Shown: piece after piece, positions 16,056-24,099 of the stretch
Position numbering within the stretch: the stretch's first letter is position 1
Layout: each line of letters begins with the position of its first letter
Assembly (NCBI GenBank): GCA_024643755.1
Contig: JAHEMG010000011.1
Coordinates: forward strand, 1-45,774
Reading direction: 5' to 3'
DNA length: 45,774 nt
Source of the DNA: Flavobacteriales bacterium
Lineage (GTDB): Bacteria; Bacteroidota; Bacteroidia; NS11-12g; UBA955
The notes under the pieces: model-generated
Told to the model about the DNA's origin: nothing
The model's input: only the letters and a program-made list of their open reading frames with translations
Database searches by the model: none
Position numbers and translations under genes: made by a program

Positions 16056-16063
16056 CAAACCTA
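16056..16063 (-). promoter_or_regulatory. -7 promoter box (TAGGTTTG) of the Asp-box protein gene
   Basis: Exact TAnnTTTG on the minus strand with a TTG 20 bp upstream of it. It ends four bases before an in-frame ATG at 16051 and 55 bases before the ATG at 16000. Confidence 0.6.
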
Positions 16064-16160
16064 CGAAATACCGCCATGGTTGACAACAACTTCGTGCAGA
16101 TTCTACCGCATTCCAACAGGGTTTTATCGAACAAAAAGGGAGTAAGCTTGTTATTCGTTC

Positions 16161-16168
16161 TATCTTTG
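16161..16168 (+). promoter_or_regulatory. -7 promoter box (TATCTTTG) of the metallophosphoesterase gene
   Basis: Exact TAnnTTTG, 16 bases before the ATG at 16185, so the leader would be about 10 bases. No obvious -33 element. Confidence 0.6.
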
Positions 16169-16184
16169 CACCCCGATATAGCCC

Positions 16185-17435
16185 ATGTTCAAACAACAGA
16201 TTACCGCGTTCATCTTTTTCACACTCTTTTTCCTGGCGCTCGACACCTACGTTTGGCAAGGCATCAAAACCATCACCCCAAATTGGAGCACCAAAGCCAA
16301 AAGCATCTTAAAATGGAGCTATTGGGGTTATACGGTCATCGTTTTTGTGTTTTTCCTCCTCTTTCGATTTGAGTTAATCCACATCAATCCCAACCTCGTA
16401 AAAATCATCTCTGCGATTGTTTTCGCCATCGTGATTGCGAAATTGTTCTGGGTGATTTTCTTGATTATCGATGATGTAGTGCGATTGTGTCGCTGGATAT
16501 ACCAATACTTTTTCACCGATATCGAGACCGCGCCCGACAAACCCTCTGGCATTTCGCGGTTGAAGTTCTTGCAATACACAGGTTTGGCGGTTGGCGCTGC
16601 ATTCGTGGGTACCGCCATTTGGGGTATTTTCAAAGGCGCTCACAACTACACCATCCACCGCAAAAAAATCAAGTTGGCCGGTTTGCCTGATGCATTCAAA
16701 GGACTCAAAATACTGCAGATTTCAGATATTCATTCGGGCAGTTTTTGGGACAGAGAAGCCGTTGCAGAAGGCATCAAACTCATCAATGAACAACAGGCCG
16801 ATGTGGTCTTCTTCACCGGTGATATCGTAAACGATCGCTCCGAGGAGTTGGTCCCTTGGATGGATTTATTTTCCCAAATCAAAGCACCCATGGGCGTGTT
16901 CTCTACCCTGGGCAACCATGATTATGGCGATTACGTGCCTTGGCCCTCGCCTGCCGCCAAAAAGAAAAACCTCGAAGACCTCATCTCCTACCACAAACAA
17001 ATGGGCTGGGATATTTTGAACGATGAGCACAGGGTGTTGGAGAAGGACGGACAAAAACTGACCATCGTAGGGGTTCAGAACTGGAGTGCGAAAGCCCGCT
17101 TCCCCAAATACGGCAGTCTTGAAAAAGCCATGGATGGCGCACCCAAAGACACCGTAAAAATCTTGTTAAGTCACGACCCCTCACATTGGCGCGAGCAAGT
17201 GGTGGGCAAACAAACCGATATCGCCCTTACGTTTGCCGGACATACCCATGGCATGCAGTTTGGCATCGATTCCAAATTCTACCGCTGGAGCCCCGTGAAA
17301 TACGTGTACAAAGAGTGGTTGGACCTTTACACAGAGAAAGACCAACACCTATACGTAAACCGTGGCTTTGGTTACTTGGGCTACCCCGGAAGGATGGGCA
17401 TTTACCCAGAAATTACCGTGGTAACCTTGGCCTAA
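16185..17435 (+). CDS. Membrane-anchored metallophosphoesterase (YkuE-like)
   Basis: A 416-residue protein with three to four N-terminal membrane helices (first about residues 5-24, then 45-63, 70-95 and 130-150) followed by a calcineurin-like phosphoesterase domain. Metal-site motifs appear in family order: SDIHSG, FTGDIVND, LGNHDYGDY, LLSHDPSHW and FAGHTHGMQ, giving a complete two-metal centre. Related YkuE-type enzymes cleave phosphodiesters or pyrophosphates of lipid or cell-envelope substrates, so a lipid-linked substrate is plausible but not shown. The start MFKQQITAF follows the promoter by 16 bp. Divergent from the Asp-box gene and convergent with the GH13 gene, with only 10 bp between stops. 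Confidence 0.88.
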   Translation: MFKQQITAFIFFTLFFLALDTYVWQGIKTITPNWSTKAKSILKWSYWGYTVIVFVFFLLFRFELIHINPNLVKIISAIVFAIVIAKLFWVIFLIIDDVVRLCRWIYQYFFTDIETAPDKPSGISRLKFLQYTGLAVGAAFVGTAIWGIFKGAHNYTIHRKKIKLAGLPDAFKGLKILQISDIHSGSFWDREAVAEGIKLINEQQADVVFFTGDIVNDRSEELVPWMDLFSQIKAPMGVFSTLGNHDYGDYVPWPSPAAKKKNLEDLISYHKQMGWDILNDEHRVLEKDGQKLTIVGVQNWSAKARFPKYGSLEKAMDGAPKDTVKILLSHDPSHWREQVVGKQTDIALTFAGHTHGMQFGIDSKFYRWSPVKYVYKEWLDLYTEKDQHLYVNRGFGYLGYPGRMGIYPEITVVTLA

Positions 17436-17445
17436 TCGCCTTGCC

Positions 17446-20139
17446 TTAGTTGTAAACCCATTCAAACTTGCCAGGGGGAATTACCACCCAAACGGTACCC
17501 ATATCGTCCTGAATCAGCTTAGAATCATTGAAGGTTCGAATGCCGCCCACGATGCCGGTAAACGTTTTTCCGGTTTTCATTTCGATGGGGTAAGTGCCTT
17601 CGCTGAACGACAATTCAATGGTTTTGGTGGTGTTGCTGCGATTGAAAACGGCATACACAATCTCCCCGAAATACTTCCGCTGTATGATCAATACATCATC
17701 GGATGGCGCGGTCACTTTCATGTCGCCATAGGTCATACTCATGTGCGATTTCCTGAATTGGGCCATTTGAGCCACAATGGTGCGCTGTTGCTTTTCACGC
17801 TCCGATAGGCCAACCACGGTGTCCAACTTGTTGTTTGGATCTGCATGTGAACCCAAACCGCGATCAAAGCGCATCATTCTGCGACTATCAGGGTCATTGG
17901 CACCGGGCATCCCAATTTCATCGCCATAGTAAATCACAGGAATGCCTGGGATGGCAAAATTATAGGCCATCATGCCCAACAAACGGTCGTAAGCTTGGGT
18001 GTCGCGCACTTGTATGTTGCGATCCCAACCCGCTTGTTTGCTGTCTTCGCCTTCTTTCATCGACCCATCCAAAATGGAGATGATACGGGCTTTGTCTTGG
18101 TTGCCCGATACATTGCCCATGGTGTGGTGTGCGCCATACCATTTCTTACTATCGTTCAGGGTTTGCGCCAATTGCTTACAGCCCCCATTGCCTTTGAAGG
18201 TGTTCACGGCCGCATCGTACATATTAAAATCAAATTGGGCATCGAGCATCCCGCTGCCGAGGTAGCTGCTGATGAGTTCAGGTCTTCCGTAGGTTTCGCC
18301 AATTTGGTAGTAGGGGCGATGCTGGGGGATCGATACTTGGGTTTTGATTTTGTAGGTGAGGGCGCGCCAGTATGGATCAGGGATGTGTTTGGTAGCATCG
18401 TGACGGAAACCATCCACATCAAAATTCTTGAACCACCACAAGGCCGAATCGGTTAGGGCATCAACCACCTCTGGCTTGAAATAGTTGAAGGTGGGCATGA
18501 AATCATCGAACCATGTAGTGAGGCGATAATCGTCCCATCGCTCCGTATTTTTAGAGCCATCGGGCAGATACAAAGGGGTAAACCACGAGGGGTATTGTTT
18601 GTAAAGGGGATGTTCTTGGTGGATGTGGTGCGCCACGTAGTCCAAGAAAATGTTGATGTGATATTTGTGGGCAGTTTCTATGAGTTGCTTGAGTTCTGAT
18701 TCGGTACAGAATCGAGGATCAGTGGCGCGCAGCGCCACGGGCCAATAGCCGTGATAGCCACTAAACTTGGTGGCCGGCGTTTTCGTCCACTGTCCGTAAG
18801 GTCCCTCCGGATTCCTTACCACCGGTGAAATCCAAATTGCATTCACCCCCAATTCAGTAAAAAATCCCTCTTCTATCTTTTTGGTGATACCCACCACATC
18901 GCCCCCGTAAAAATCCACTTTGGGATCTACATCGGGCCTGTTTAATGGTTTGTTGTTCTCCTTTTTGCCATCCACAAAACGGTCAATCATGGGATTGTAC
19001 ATCACCATCGTTCTGGGATCCTTGCGATCGCCAAATTTCGCCATGTCGTAGATTACACGTCCTGCCGACAATGGCACCAATACCTCATTACTAACCCCTT
19101 CGTAACTACCAATCCAAACGCGGACGTAACTGCGGTGGGCCTGCCAAGCGCTCTTGGGCACCTTGATTTTGATGATGCTCAATCCAGTCATGACATCATA
19201 TTCACCCAATTCCACGGGCAACCGCTGATTTTGCCACATCGCCAACACAGAATTGTACTCACCCTTGCCCAAACCTGCCATGTTCTTGGTGCTCAAAACA
19301 ATTTCGGTGGGAATTTCCGCATTCCAATAATCTCCCGGCTGGGGTGACGTGTAGTAAGTATTTAGTTTTAAGTCGGCCGTGGATACCATGAACGTTGAAT
19401 TAAATCCACCCATCCCGTTTCCAAGGGAGTCTGCATTGTTGGGGTCGCGGATTTCCTTGGTTTCCAAGTTCCATTTACCTGCATAACTCACCACAAATAC
19501 ATATTGGTGACTACCCGGTCCTACCCAAGTACTACCCACCCAAGTGCCCTGGGTTTTATCTGTGGGATATTCCTCCCAACGGAGCGATAAATTGTTGGCA
19601 TTCCATGCGTTGAACGTGCCCTTTACCTTTACACTGCTATAAGCATACAAAGGCGTTTTCCATCGAAATTCGCGCAACACCTTCTCCGATTTTCTTACCG
19701 GCACCGTGGTACTCACACCACCGCTCCAAATTTGGAAATATTGCAACGCTGACTCCTTACCATAGCCATCGCCCTCCCACCACAACTGCATCGAATCGGC
19801 CATGGCCTCGCGGTTCCAAGAAAATCTCAAATTCGATATCCCAGCACCTGGATAATCCTTTGGCACCGTTACACTATCAATCGCCGTTACATAAGGATAA
19901 AAATCGCCCAGCCATACCCACGTCTTTCCCGGCTGTAATGTAACCATACTGTTCAACCCCATTGAAGGATCGTTGATGCCCACCGCGGGCTTTGATTGCT
20001 GGACAACAGGCGATTTGATTGCTACCGCCGTCTCGGTTTTTGACTTTTTCTCGTTCGATTTAACTTTTTTCGACTTTTGGGCTTGGAGAGATACCGCAAA
20101 AAAGCCACCGATAACCAGGGTTAATAACGATTTATGCAT
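17446..20139 (-). CDS. Secreted multidomain GH13 amylase/pullulanase-type enzyme
   Basis: An 897-residue protein with signal peptide (MHKSLLTLVIGGFFAVSLQA) and a Lys/Ser-rich linker to about residue 50. Residues about 165-255 look like a CBM48-type glycogen/starch-binding domain (VKGTFNAWN, NNADSLGNG). The GH13 barrel follows from about 375: FLDYVAHH (498-505), nucleophile Asp581 in DGFRHD, general acid Glu615 in IGETYG. In motif IV the usual NHD is replaced by GNQD (Asp682, with Gln at the His site), a variant I recall from other Bacteroidota GH13 proteins. A beta domain closes the protein. No T9SS domain, so likely periplasmic, where it would complement the surface amylase at 1138. Last gene of the leftward folA cluster, 33 bp after the nuclease gene. 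Confidence 0.9.
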   Translation of the reverse strand: MHKSLLTLVIGGFFAVSLQAQKSKKVKSNEKKSKTETAVAIKSPVVQQSKPAVGINDPSMGLNSMVTLQPGKTWVWLGDFYPYVTAIDSVTVPKDYPGAGISNLRFSWNREAMADSMQLWWEGDGYGKESALQYFQIWSGGVSTTVPVRKSEKVLREFRWKTPLYAYSSVKVKGTFNAWNANNLSLRWEEYPTDKTQGTWVGSTWVGPGSHQYVFVVSYAGKWNLETKEIRDPNNADSLGNGMGGFNSTFMVSTADLKLNTYYTSPQPGDYWNAEIPTEIVLSTKNMAGLGKGEYNSVLAMWQNQRLPVELGEYDVMTGLSIIKIKVPKSAWQAHRSYVRVWIGSYEGVSNEVLVPLSAGRVIYDMAKFGDRKDPRTMVMYNPMIDRFVDGKKENNKPLNRPDVDPKVDFYGGDVVGITKKIEEGFFTELGVNAIWISPVVRNPEGPYGQWTKTPATKFSGYHGYWPVALRATDPRFCTESELKQLIETAHKYHINIFLDYVAHHIHQEHPLYKQYPSWFTPLYLPDGSKNTERWDDYRLTTWFDDFMPTFNYFKPEVVDALTDSALWWFKNFDVDGFRHDATKHIPDPYWRALTYKIKTQVSIPQHRPYYQIGETYGRPELISSYLGSGMLDAQFDFNMYDAAVNTFKGNGGCKQLAQTLNDSKKWYGAHHTMGNVSGNQDKARIISILDGSMKEGEDSKQAGWDRNIQVRDTQAYDRLLGMMAYNFAIPGIPVIYYGDEIGMPGANDPDSRRMMRFDRGLGSHADPNNKLDTVVGLSEREKQQRTIVAQMAQFRKSHMSMTYGDMKVTAPSDDVLIIQRKYFGEIVYAVFNRSNTTKTIELSFSEGTYPIEMKTGKTFTGIVGGIRTFNDSKLIQDDMGTVWVVIPPGKFEWVYN

Positions 20140-20145
20140 GGTCTA

Positions 20146-20164
20146 AAGTGTAAATTTAACACTT
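20146..20164. promoter_or_regulatory. Inverted repeat just upstream of the GH13 gene
   Basis: AAGTGT (20146-20151) and ACACTT (20159-20164) are inverted around AAATTTA, giving a 19-bp near-palindrome in the 33-bp gap between the nuclease stop and the GH13 start. It could be an operator giving the GH13 gene its own control. No T-run follows it, so it is unlikely to be a terminator. Confidence 0.35.
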
Positions 20165-20172
20165 CAGCACCA

Positions 20173-21279
20173 CTATCGCACAAAGACCTTCACACTTTTT
20201 GTTAGTCCGCCCGCATACCCATACCGCAACAAATACATCCCCATTTCCTTGGGATAAACCGCCTTCGGATCGCCGCTAAACAGCAAACGTCCTTGTAAAT
20301 CATAAACTTCCAATGTGCTGGGTAACATTTCCGTGGCATTTGGATCATCCCAAATCGATTCCACACCCACCCAGGCCTTGAAATTCATGGAAAACTTGGC
20401 CCAAACAGGGTAGTGGTCCGAAGTATTCAAGCGATAACTCGCGATGTAACTATCGCCCACCATCACCCCGCTTTGATTGGGGAGAAAGTTGTTTTTCAAT
20501 GCGGCTGTTACACACATATGGTCGATCATTTCCGAATAGCTCGCCGTGCTCTTTTGCTTGGCCAAACTCAATCGGTACGAGGGAAACACATAGTTGGTAT
20601 CGTTTCGCCATGCCAAAAATGGACTGGCCTTTCCACTCACAATCGACACGTCCAAATCATCATTCCAGTCGCCCAATACAATACCCTTCAGCCGTTTTTT
20701 GGGATCCAAATAGTTTTTCAATTCCTCGGCGGCTTTGGCCCTGCGATCGTACGACGCCAATTTCTCGGAGGTGCTGCCAGTATTCGCCTTCAAATGCATC
20801 ACCCAGAAGTACAAAGTATCCTTTTTGCTGCCCCATTGCGATTCCAACGCCACCTCCAACGGAACCCGTCCACTAGCAAACTCGTAGTCAAATGCCAACA
20901 AAATTGATTTGCTGTAGAGCAACCGAAACATCGACTTTTTATAGAGCAGCGCTGTTTTTTGTGTTTGGGTGTAGGTGGTGATGACCGCACCGTATTGGGG
21001 CAAGTTCGCTTGCAACTTGGCCCAATAACCGGGATTCGAGATCTCACAAAGACCCATCACATCCAAATCCATGTTGTTGATAACCTCAGTGACGTTTTTT
21101 AACTGGGTGACCTCATTGCTGGGACCGTTTATGCTATCACCAAACCACTCCACATTGTAGGTGCCCACATCCAAGGTGGTATCCGTGCCTATTTTGGGAA
21201 CTTGTGCCTGCAATACCGAGGTCGCCAGTAAAAACAACCCCATCCAAGCACACATCCATCGCCCCTTCATCAATCCCAT
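20173..21279 (-). CDS. T9SS-exported endonuclease/exonuclease/phosphatase-family protein
   Basis: A 368-residue protein with signal peptide (…WMCAWMGLFLLATSVLQAQ) and an EEP-fold domain (about 35-300). All hallmark residues are visible: Asn42 (YNVEW), Glu79 (LCEI), His162 (MHLKAN), Asp204 and Asn206 (GDWND), Asp288-His289 (SDHYPVW). It is therefore probably an active DNase or phosphodiesterase. The C-terminal 50 residues (LEVYDLQGRLLFSGD … GLTKSVKVFVR) form a T9SS type A sorting domain, so the protein is exported through the outer membrane, consistent with extracellular DNA or phosphate scavenging. Its ATG overlaps the nadK stop by one base (TAATG at 21277-21281). An internal Met4 is an alternative start. 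Confidence 0.85.
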   Translation of the reverse strand: MGLMKGRWMCAWMGLFLLATSVLQAQVPKIGTDTTLDVGTYNVEWFGDSINGPSNEVTQLKNVTEVINNMDLDVMGLCEISNPGYWAKLQANLPQYGAVITTYTQTQKTALLYKKSMFRLLYSKSILLAFDYEFASGRVPLEVALESQWGSKKDTLYFWVMHLKANTGSTSEKLASYDRRAKAAEELKNYLDPKKRLKGIVLGDWNDDLDVSIVSGKASPFLAWRNDTNYVFPSYRLSLAKQKSTASYSEMIDHMCVTAALKNNFLPNQSGVMVGDSYIASYRLNTSDHYPVWAKFSMNFKAWVGVESIWDDPNATEMLPSTLEVYDLQGRLLFSGDPKAVYPKEMGMYLLRYGYAGGLTKSVKVFVR

Positions 21280-22157
21280 TAATTTCTGCGATCAAAACCC
21301 CAATGCAATTTATTGCGGAGGGTATCCAAAAAATGAATGTTCGATAGGCGCATCAAATTCAATTTGTGGTCGGCCTTGCGTATGGCCATATTCACCTCGC
21401 CAGTAATACTCTGACTTCGCGCATCCATACTCGCCAAATAGCTGCTGGCCCTACCCTCAATTTCGAAACTGATCACCACATCATCGCTCACCACCACCGG
21501 TCTAACGTTCAAGTTATGCGGGGCGATGGGGGTAATGACAAAGCTATCGCTCTTGGGGAAAATGATGGGACCGCCGCAGCTCAGCGAATAGCCAGTACTG
21601 CCTGTTGGCGTTGAAATGATCAATCCATCGCTCCAATAGCTGTTCAAAAACTCACCATTCAAGTAGGCGTGAACCACGATCATGCTCGAAGTTTCCTTCT
21701 TGTGAATCACGAAATCGTTCAGCGCAAAGTTGTAGTCGAACAGTGGGTGCGACGAATCCAACTGCAGCAAACTGCGTTGTTCTATGCTGTAATTGCCTTT
21801 TTCGATATCGTCCAAGGCATGGTGTAAATTTTCTAATTGCACATCCGCGAGGAATCCCAATCTGCCGGTATTCAAGGCCAAAATGGGCACGCCCGTATCG
21901 CGAACAATGCTCAATGTATCCAAAATGGTTCCGTCACCGCCCACACAAATCAATACATCGGCCATTTCTTCGCCTTTGATGAAATGATCGAACACCCTTA
22001 CCTGCATGCCGCTCTCTATGTTCATGTGCACGTGGTCTTCCAACGATGGGGGTAACCAGATCTCATGTCCGCGCGTTGCCAATGCCCGCAACAATTCCCC
22101 AAATCCCGATTGGTGCTTGGGATCGCGAACAGATTTGGCGTAAACGGCTATTTTCAT
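21279..22157 (-). CDS. nadK: NAD kinase
   Basis: A 292-residue cytosolic enzyme that phosphorylates NAD to NADP with ATP. The diagnostic GGDGT motif is at 73-77 (LICVGGDGTILDTL), followed by LALNTGRLGFLAD and the substrate loop LNDFVIHKKETSSMI. The later glycine-rich segment GLIISTPTGSTGYSLSCGGPI is the conserved NAD-binding region. Start MKIAVYAKSVRDP fits the family. Lies 21 bp after folA on the same strand and overlaps the exported nuclease gene by one base, so folA-nadK-nuclease probably form one transcript. folA consumes the NADPH that this enzyme underpins, a sensible pairing. Confidence 0.95.
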   Translation of the reverse strand: MKIAVYAKSVRDPKHQSGFGELLRALATRGHEIWLPPSLEDHVHMNIESGMQVRVFDHFIKGEEMADVLICVGGDGTILDTLSIVRDTGVPILALNTGRLGFLADVQLENLHHALDDIEKGNYSIEQRSLLQLDSSHPLFDYNFALNDFVIHKKETSSMIVVHAYLNGEFLNSYWSDGLIISTPTGSTGYSLSCGGPIIFPKSDSFVITPIAPHNLNVRPVVVSDDVVISFEIEGRASSYLASMDARSQSITGEVNMAIRKADHKLNLMRLSNIHFLDTLRNKLHWGFDRRN

Positions 22158-22178
22158 GATGCTACTGACAAAGATACC

Positions 22179-22736
22179 CTATACCGTGGGAGATTTTCGG
22201 TTCAAAATGCAAAGATCAAATGGGAATTTGTGTTTTTCGTCAATTCCATGCGATTCGCAATGATCGAGCGACCAATGATCCTCGCTGTATCGCGGAAAAA
22301 AGGTATCGGCATGCGCAAACCCTTGAAATACTTTGGTGATGTACAACCGGTTGGAGAAGCCCAAGGCCTGCTTGTAAATTTCACCGCCGCCAATGATCAT
22401 GATTTCATTGGGCACTTCAACCGCCTCTGCTTCACTCAATCCCTGCTGTGCTTTTTGCTTTTGCTCTATGGCGTCGGTGGCCTGAGCCAAGGCTTGTTCC
22501 CAGTTCTCGGCCCGCTGAAACCCTGGCATCACAAATTCTTTTGATGTAAGCACGATGTTGGTTCTTCCCTTCAATGGCTTGCCCAAACTCTCCATGGTTT
22601 TCCGTCCCATAATCACCGGCTTGCCCTTGGTATGTTTGATAAACCAAGCGAAATCATCCGGTAAATGCCACAGCAATTCGTTCCCCGCACCCAATTCAAG
22701 GTTCTCTCCCACCGCGGCAATCATAGAAATAAGCAT
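22179..22736 (-). CDS. folA: Dihydrofolate reductase
   Basis: A 185-residue enzyme reducing dihydrofolate to tetrahydrofolate with NADPH. It starts MLISMIAAVGENLELGAGNELLWHLPDD, matching the DHFR N-terminus with the folate-site acidic residue in LPDDFAWF. VIMGRKTMESLGKPLKGRTNIVLT is the conserved NADPH-binding stretch, then IMIIGGGEIYKQAL. It ends LYITKVFQGFAHADTFFP and a Tyr-containing tail. ATG at 22736 is preferred to 22751, because a -7 box ends four bases upstream of it. First gene of the leftward cluster. The central insert (about 75-105, EQALAQATDAIEQKQKAQQG) is longer and more charged than in E. coli DHFR. Confidence 0.93.
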   Translation of the reverse strand: MLISMIAAVGENLELGAGNELLWHLPDDFAWFIKHTKGKPVIMGRKTMESLGKPLKGRTNIVLTSKEFVMPGFQRAENWEQALAQATDAIEQKQKAQQGLSEAEAVEVPNEIMIIGGGEIYKQALGFSNRLYITKVFQGFAHADTFFPRYSEDHWSLDHCESHGIDEKHKFPFDLCILNRKSPTV

Positions 22737-22740
22737 ATCA

Positions 22741-22748
22741 CAAATATA
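22741..22748 (-). promoter_or_regulatory. -7 promoter box (TATATTTG) of folA
   Basis: Exact TAnnTTTG on the minus strand, four bases before the folA ATG, implying a leaderless mRNA. It sits 20 bp from the divergent der -7 box, so the two promoters share their upstream DNA. Confidence 0.6.
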
Positions 22749-22768
22749 CAATCCACAGCGCGTGGTTG

Positions 22769-22776
22769 TATCTTTG
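22769..22776 (+). promoter_or_regulatory. -7 promoter box (TATCTTTG) of der
   Basis: Exact TAnnTTTG, seven bases before the der ATG at 22784, predicting a leader of zero to about three bases. Confidence 0.6.
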
Positions 22777-22783
22777 CGGGTCC

Positions 22784-24094
22784 ATGAGTAGAATTGTAGC
22801 CATCGTAGGCAGACCCAATGTAGGCAAAAGCACCCTTTTTAACCGCTTAACCGGTGAATTCAAAGCCATTGTAGACGATTACAGTGGAGTTACCCGCGAT
22901 AGGCATTACGGCTTTTCCGATTGGAATGGCATTGATTTTACCGTGATCGATACGGGTGGATTTGTACCCGAGAGTTCAGATACCTTTGAGGCCGCTATCC
23001 GCGACCAAGTGCATATCGCCATTGAAGAAGCCGCCGTGCTCATCTTTGTGGTGGACGTGCAGACCGATGTCAATCCCCTCGACGAAGACTTCGCCCACAT
23101 TTTGCGCAAAAGCAAAAAACCCGTGGTTTTGTGTGTGAACAAAGTCGATAACGACCGTCTGCGCATGGAAACCTCTTCTTTTTACCGCCTCGGATTCGAT
23201 CATTTCCACGAAGTATCATCGGCCAACGGGTCGGGTACAGGTGATTTGCTCGATGAAGTGGTTGAGTACCTAAAAGACGAAGAGCCCGATCAAGAGCACA
23301 TCGCTGATCTGCCCCGCATCGCCATCGTAGGTCGACCCAACGTGGGCAAATCAAGTTTGATCAACGCACTCATTGGCGAAGATCGAAACATCGTAACCAA
23401 CATCGCTGGTACCACGCGCGACAGTATCGATACCAAATACAAAGCTTACGGCAAGGAATTCGTACTGATCGATACCGCCGGTATCCGCAGAAAGAGCAAA
23501 GTCAACGAGAACATCGAGTTTTACTCAGTCATGCGCAGTTTGCGTGCACTGGAAAACGCCGATGTTGTAGTCCTCGTACTTGATGCCACTTTGGGAATGG
23601 AAAGCCAAGACCTGAATTTGTTTTGGATGGCTCACCGACAGGGTAAAGGTATCGTCATTTTGGTCAACAAATGGGATTTGGTGGAGAAAGAATCCAACAC
23701 CCACTTGGAGTATACGGAAAACATCCGCAAAGAAATTGCGCCTTTCGTGGATGTGCCCATCATGTACGTTTCTGCCCTCACCAAACAACGTGTGTTCCAG
23801 GGGATGGAAACCATTTTGCAAGTCTATGAAAACCTCAGCTTGAAAATCCCAACCCGCGCGTTGAACGATTACTTGCTGCCCATCATGGAAGCCACCCCAC
23901 CACCAAGCAAAAAAGGCAAATTTGTGAAGATCAAGTACGTAACACAACTGCCTAGTAAGCGTGTGGCCTTCGCCTTGTTCTGTAACCTGCCCCAATACGT
24001 GGCCGAGAGCTATACCCGCTTCCTGGAAAACAAAATGCGGGAGAAATTCCCCCTTTCCGGCGTGCCCATCAGTCTGTTCTACCGCAAAAAATAA
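22784..24094 (+). CDS. der: Der (EngA), double-GTPase ribosome assembly factor
   Basis: A 436-residue protein with two tandem Era-like GTPase domains and a C-terminal KH-like domain, needed for maturation of the 50S subunit. The two P-loops are GRPNVGKST (9-17) and GRPNVGKSS (183-191). Domain 1 has DTGG (56-59) and NKVD (119-122); domain 2 has DTAG and NKWD. The C-terminus (FVKIKYVTQLPSKRVAFALFCN … GVPISLFYRKK) is the family KH-like end. Start MSRIVAIVGRPN at 22784 fits family and promoter; an in-frame ATG at 22766 overlaps the -7 box. rlmN follows after 5 bp, giving a two-gene ribosome-biogenesis unit. Confidence 0.97.
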   Translation: MSRIVAIVGRPNVGKSTLFNRLTGEFKAIVDDYSGVTRDRHYGFSDWNGIDFTVIDTGGFVPESSDTFEAAIRDQVHIAIEEAAVLIFVVDVQTDVNPLDEDFAHILRKSKKPVVLCVNKVDNDRLRMETSSFYRLGFDHFHEVSSANGSGTGDLLDEVVEYLKDEEPDQEHIADLPRIAIVGRPNVGKSSLINALIGEDRNIVTNIAGTTRDSIDTKYKAYGKEFVLIDTAGIRRKSKVNENIEFYSVMRSLRALENADVVVLVLDATLGMESQDLNLFWMAHRQGKGIVILVNKWDLVEKESNTHLEYTENIRKEIAPFVDVPIMYVSALTKQRVFQGMETILQVYENLSLKIPTRALNDYLLPIMEATPPPSKKGKFVKIKYVTQLPSKRVAFALFCNLPQYVAESYTRFLENKMREKFPLSGVPISLFYRKK

Positions 24095-24099
24095 CCGGT

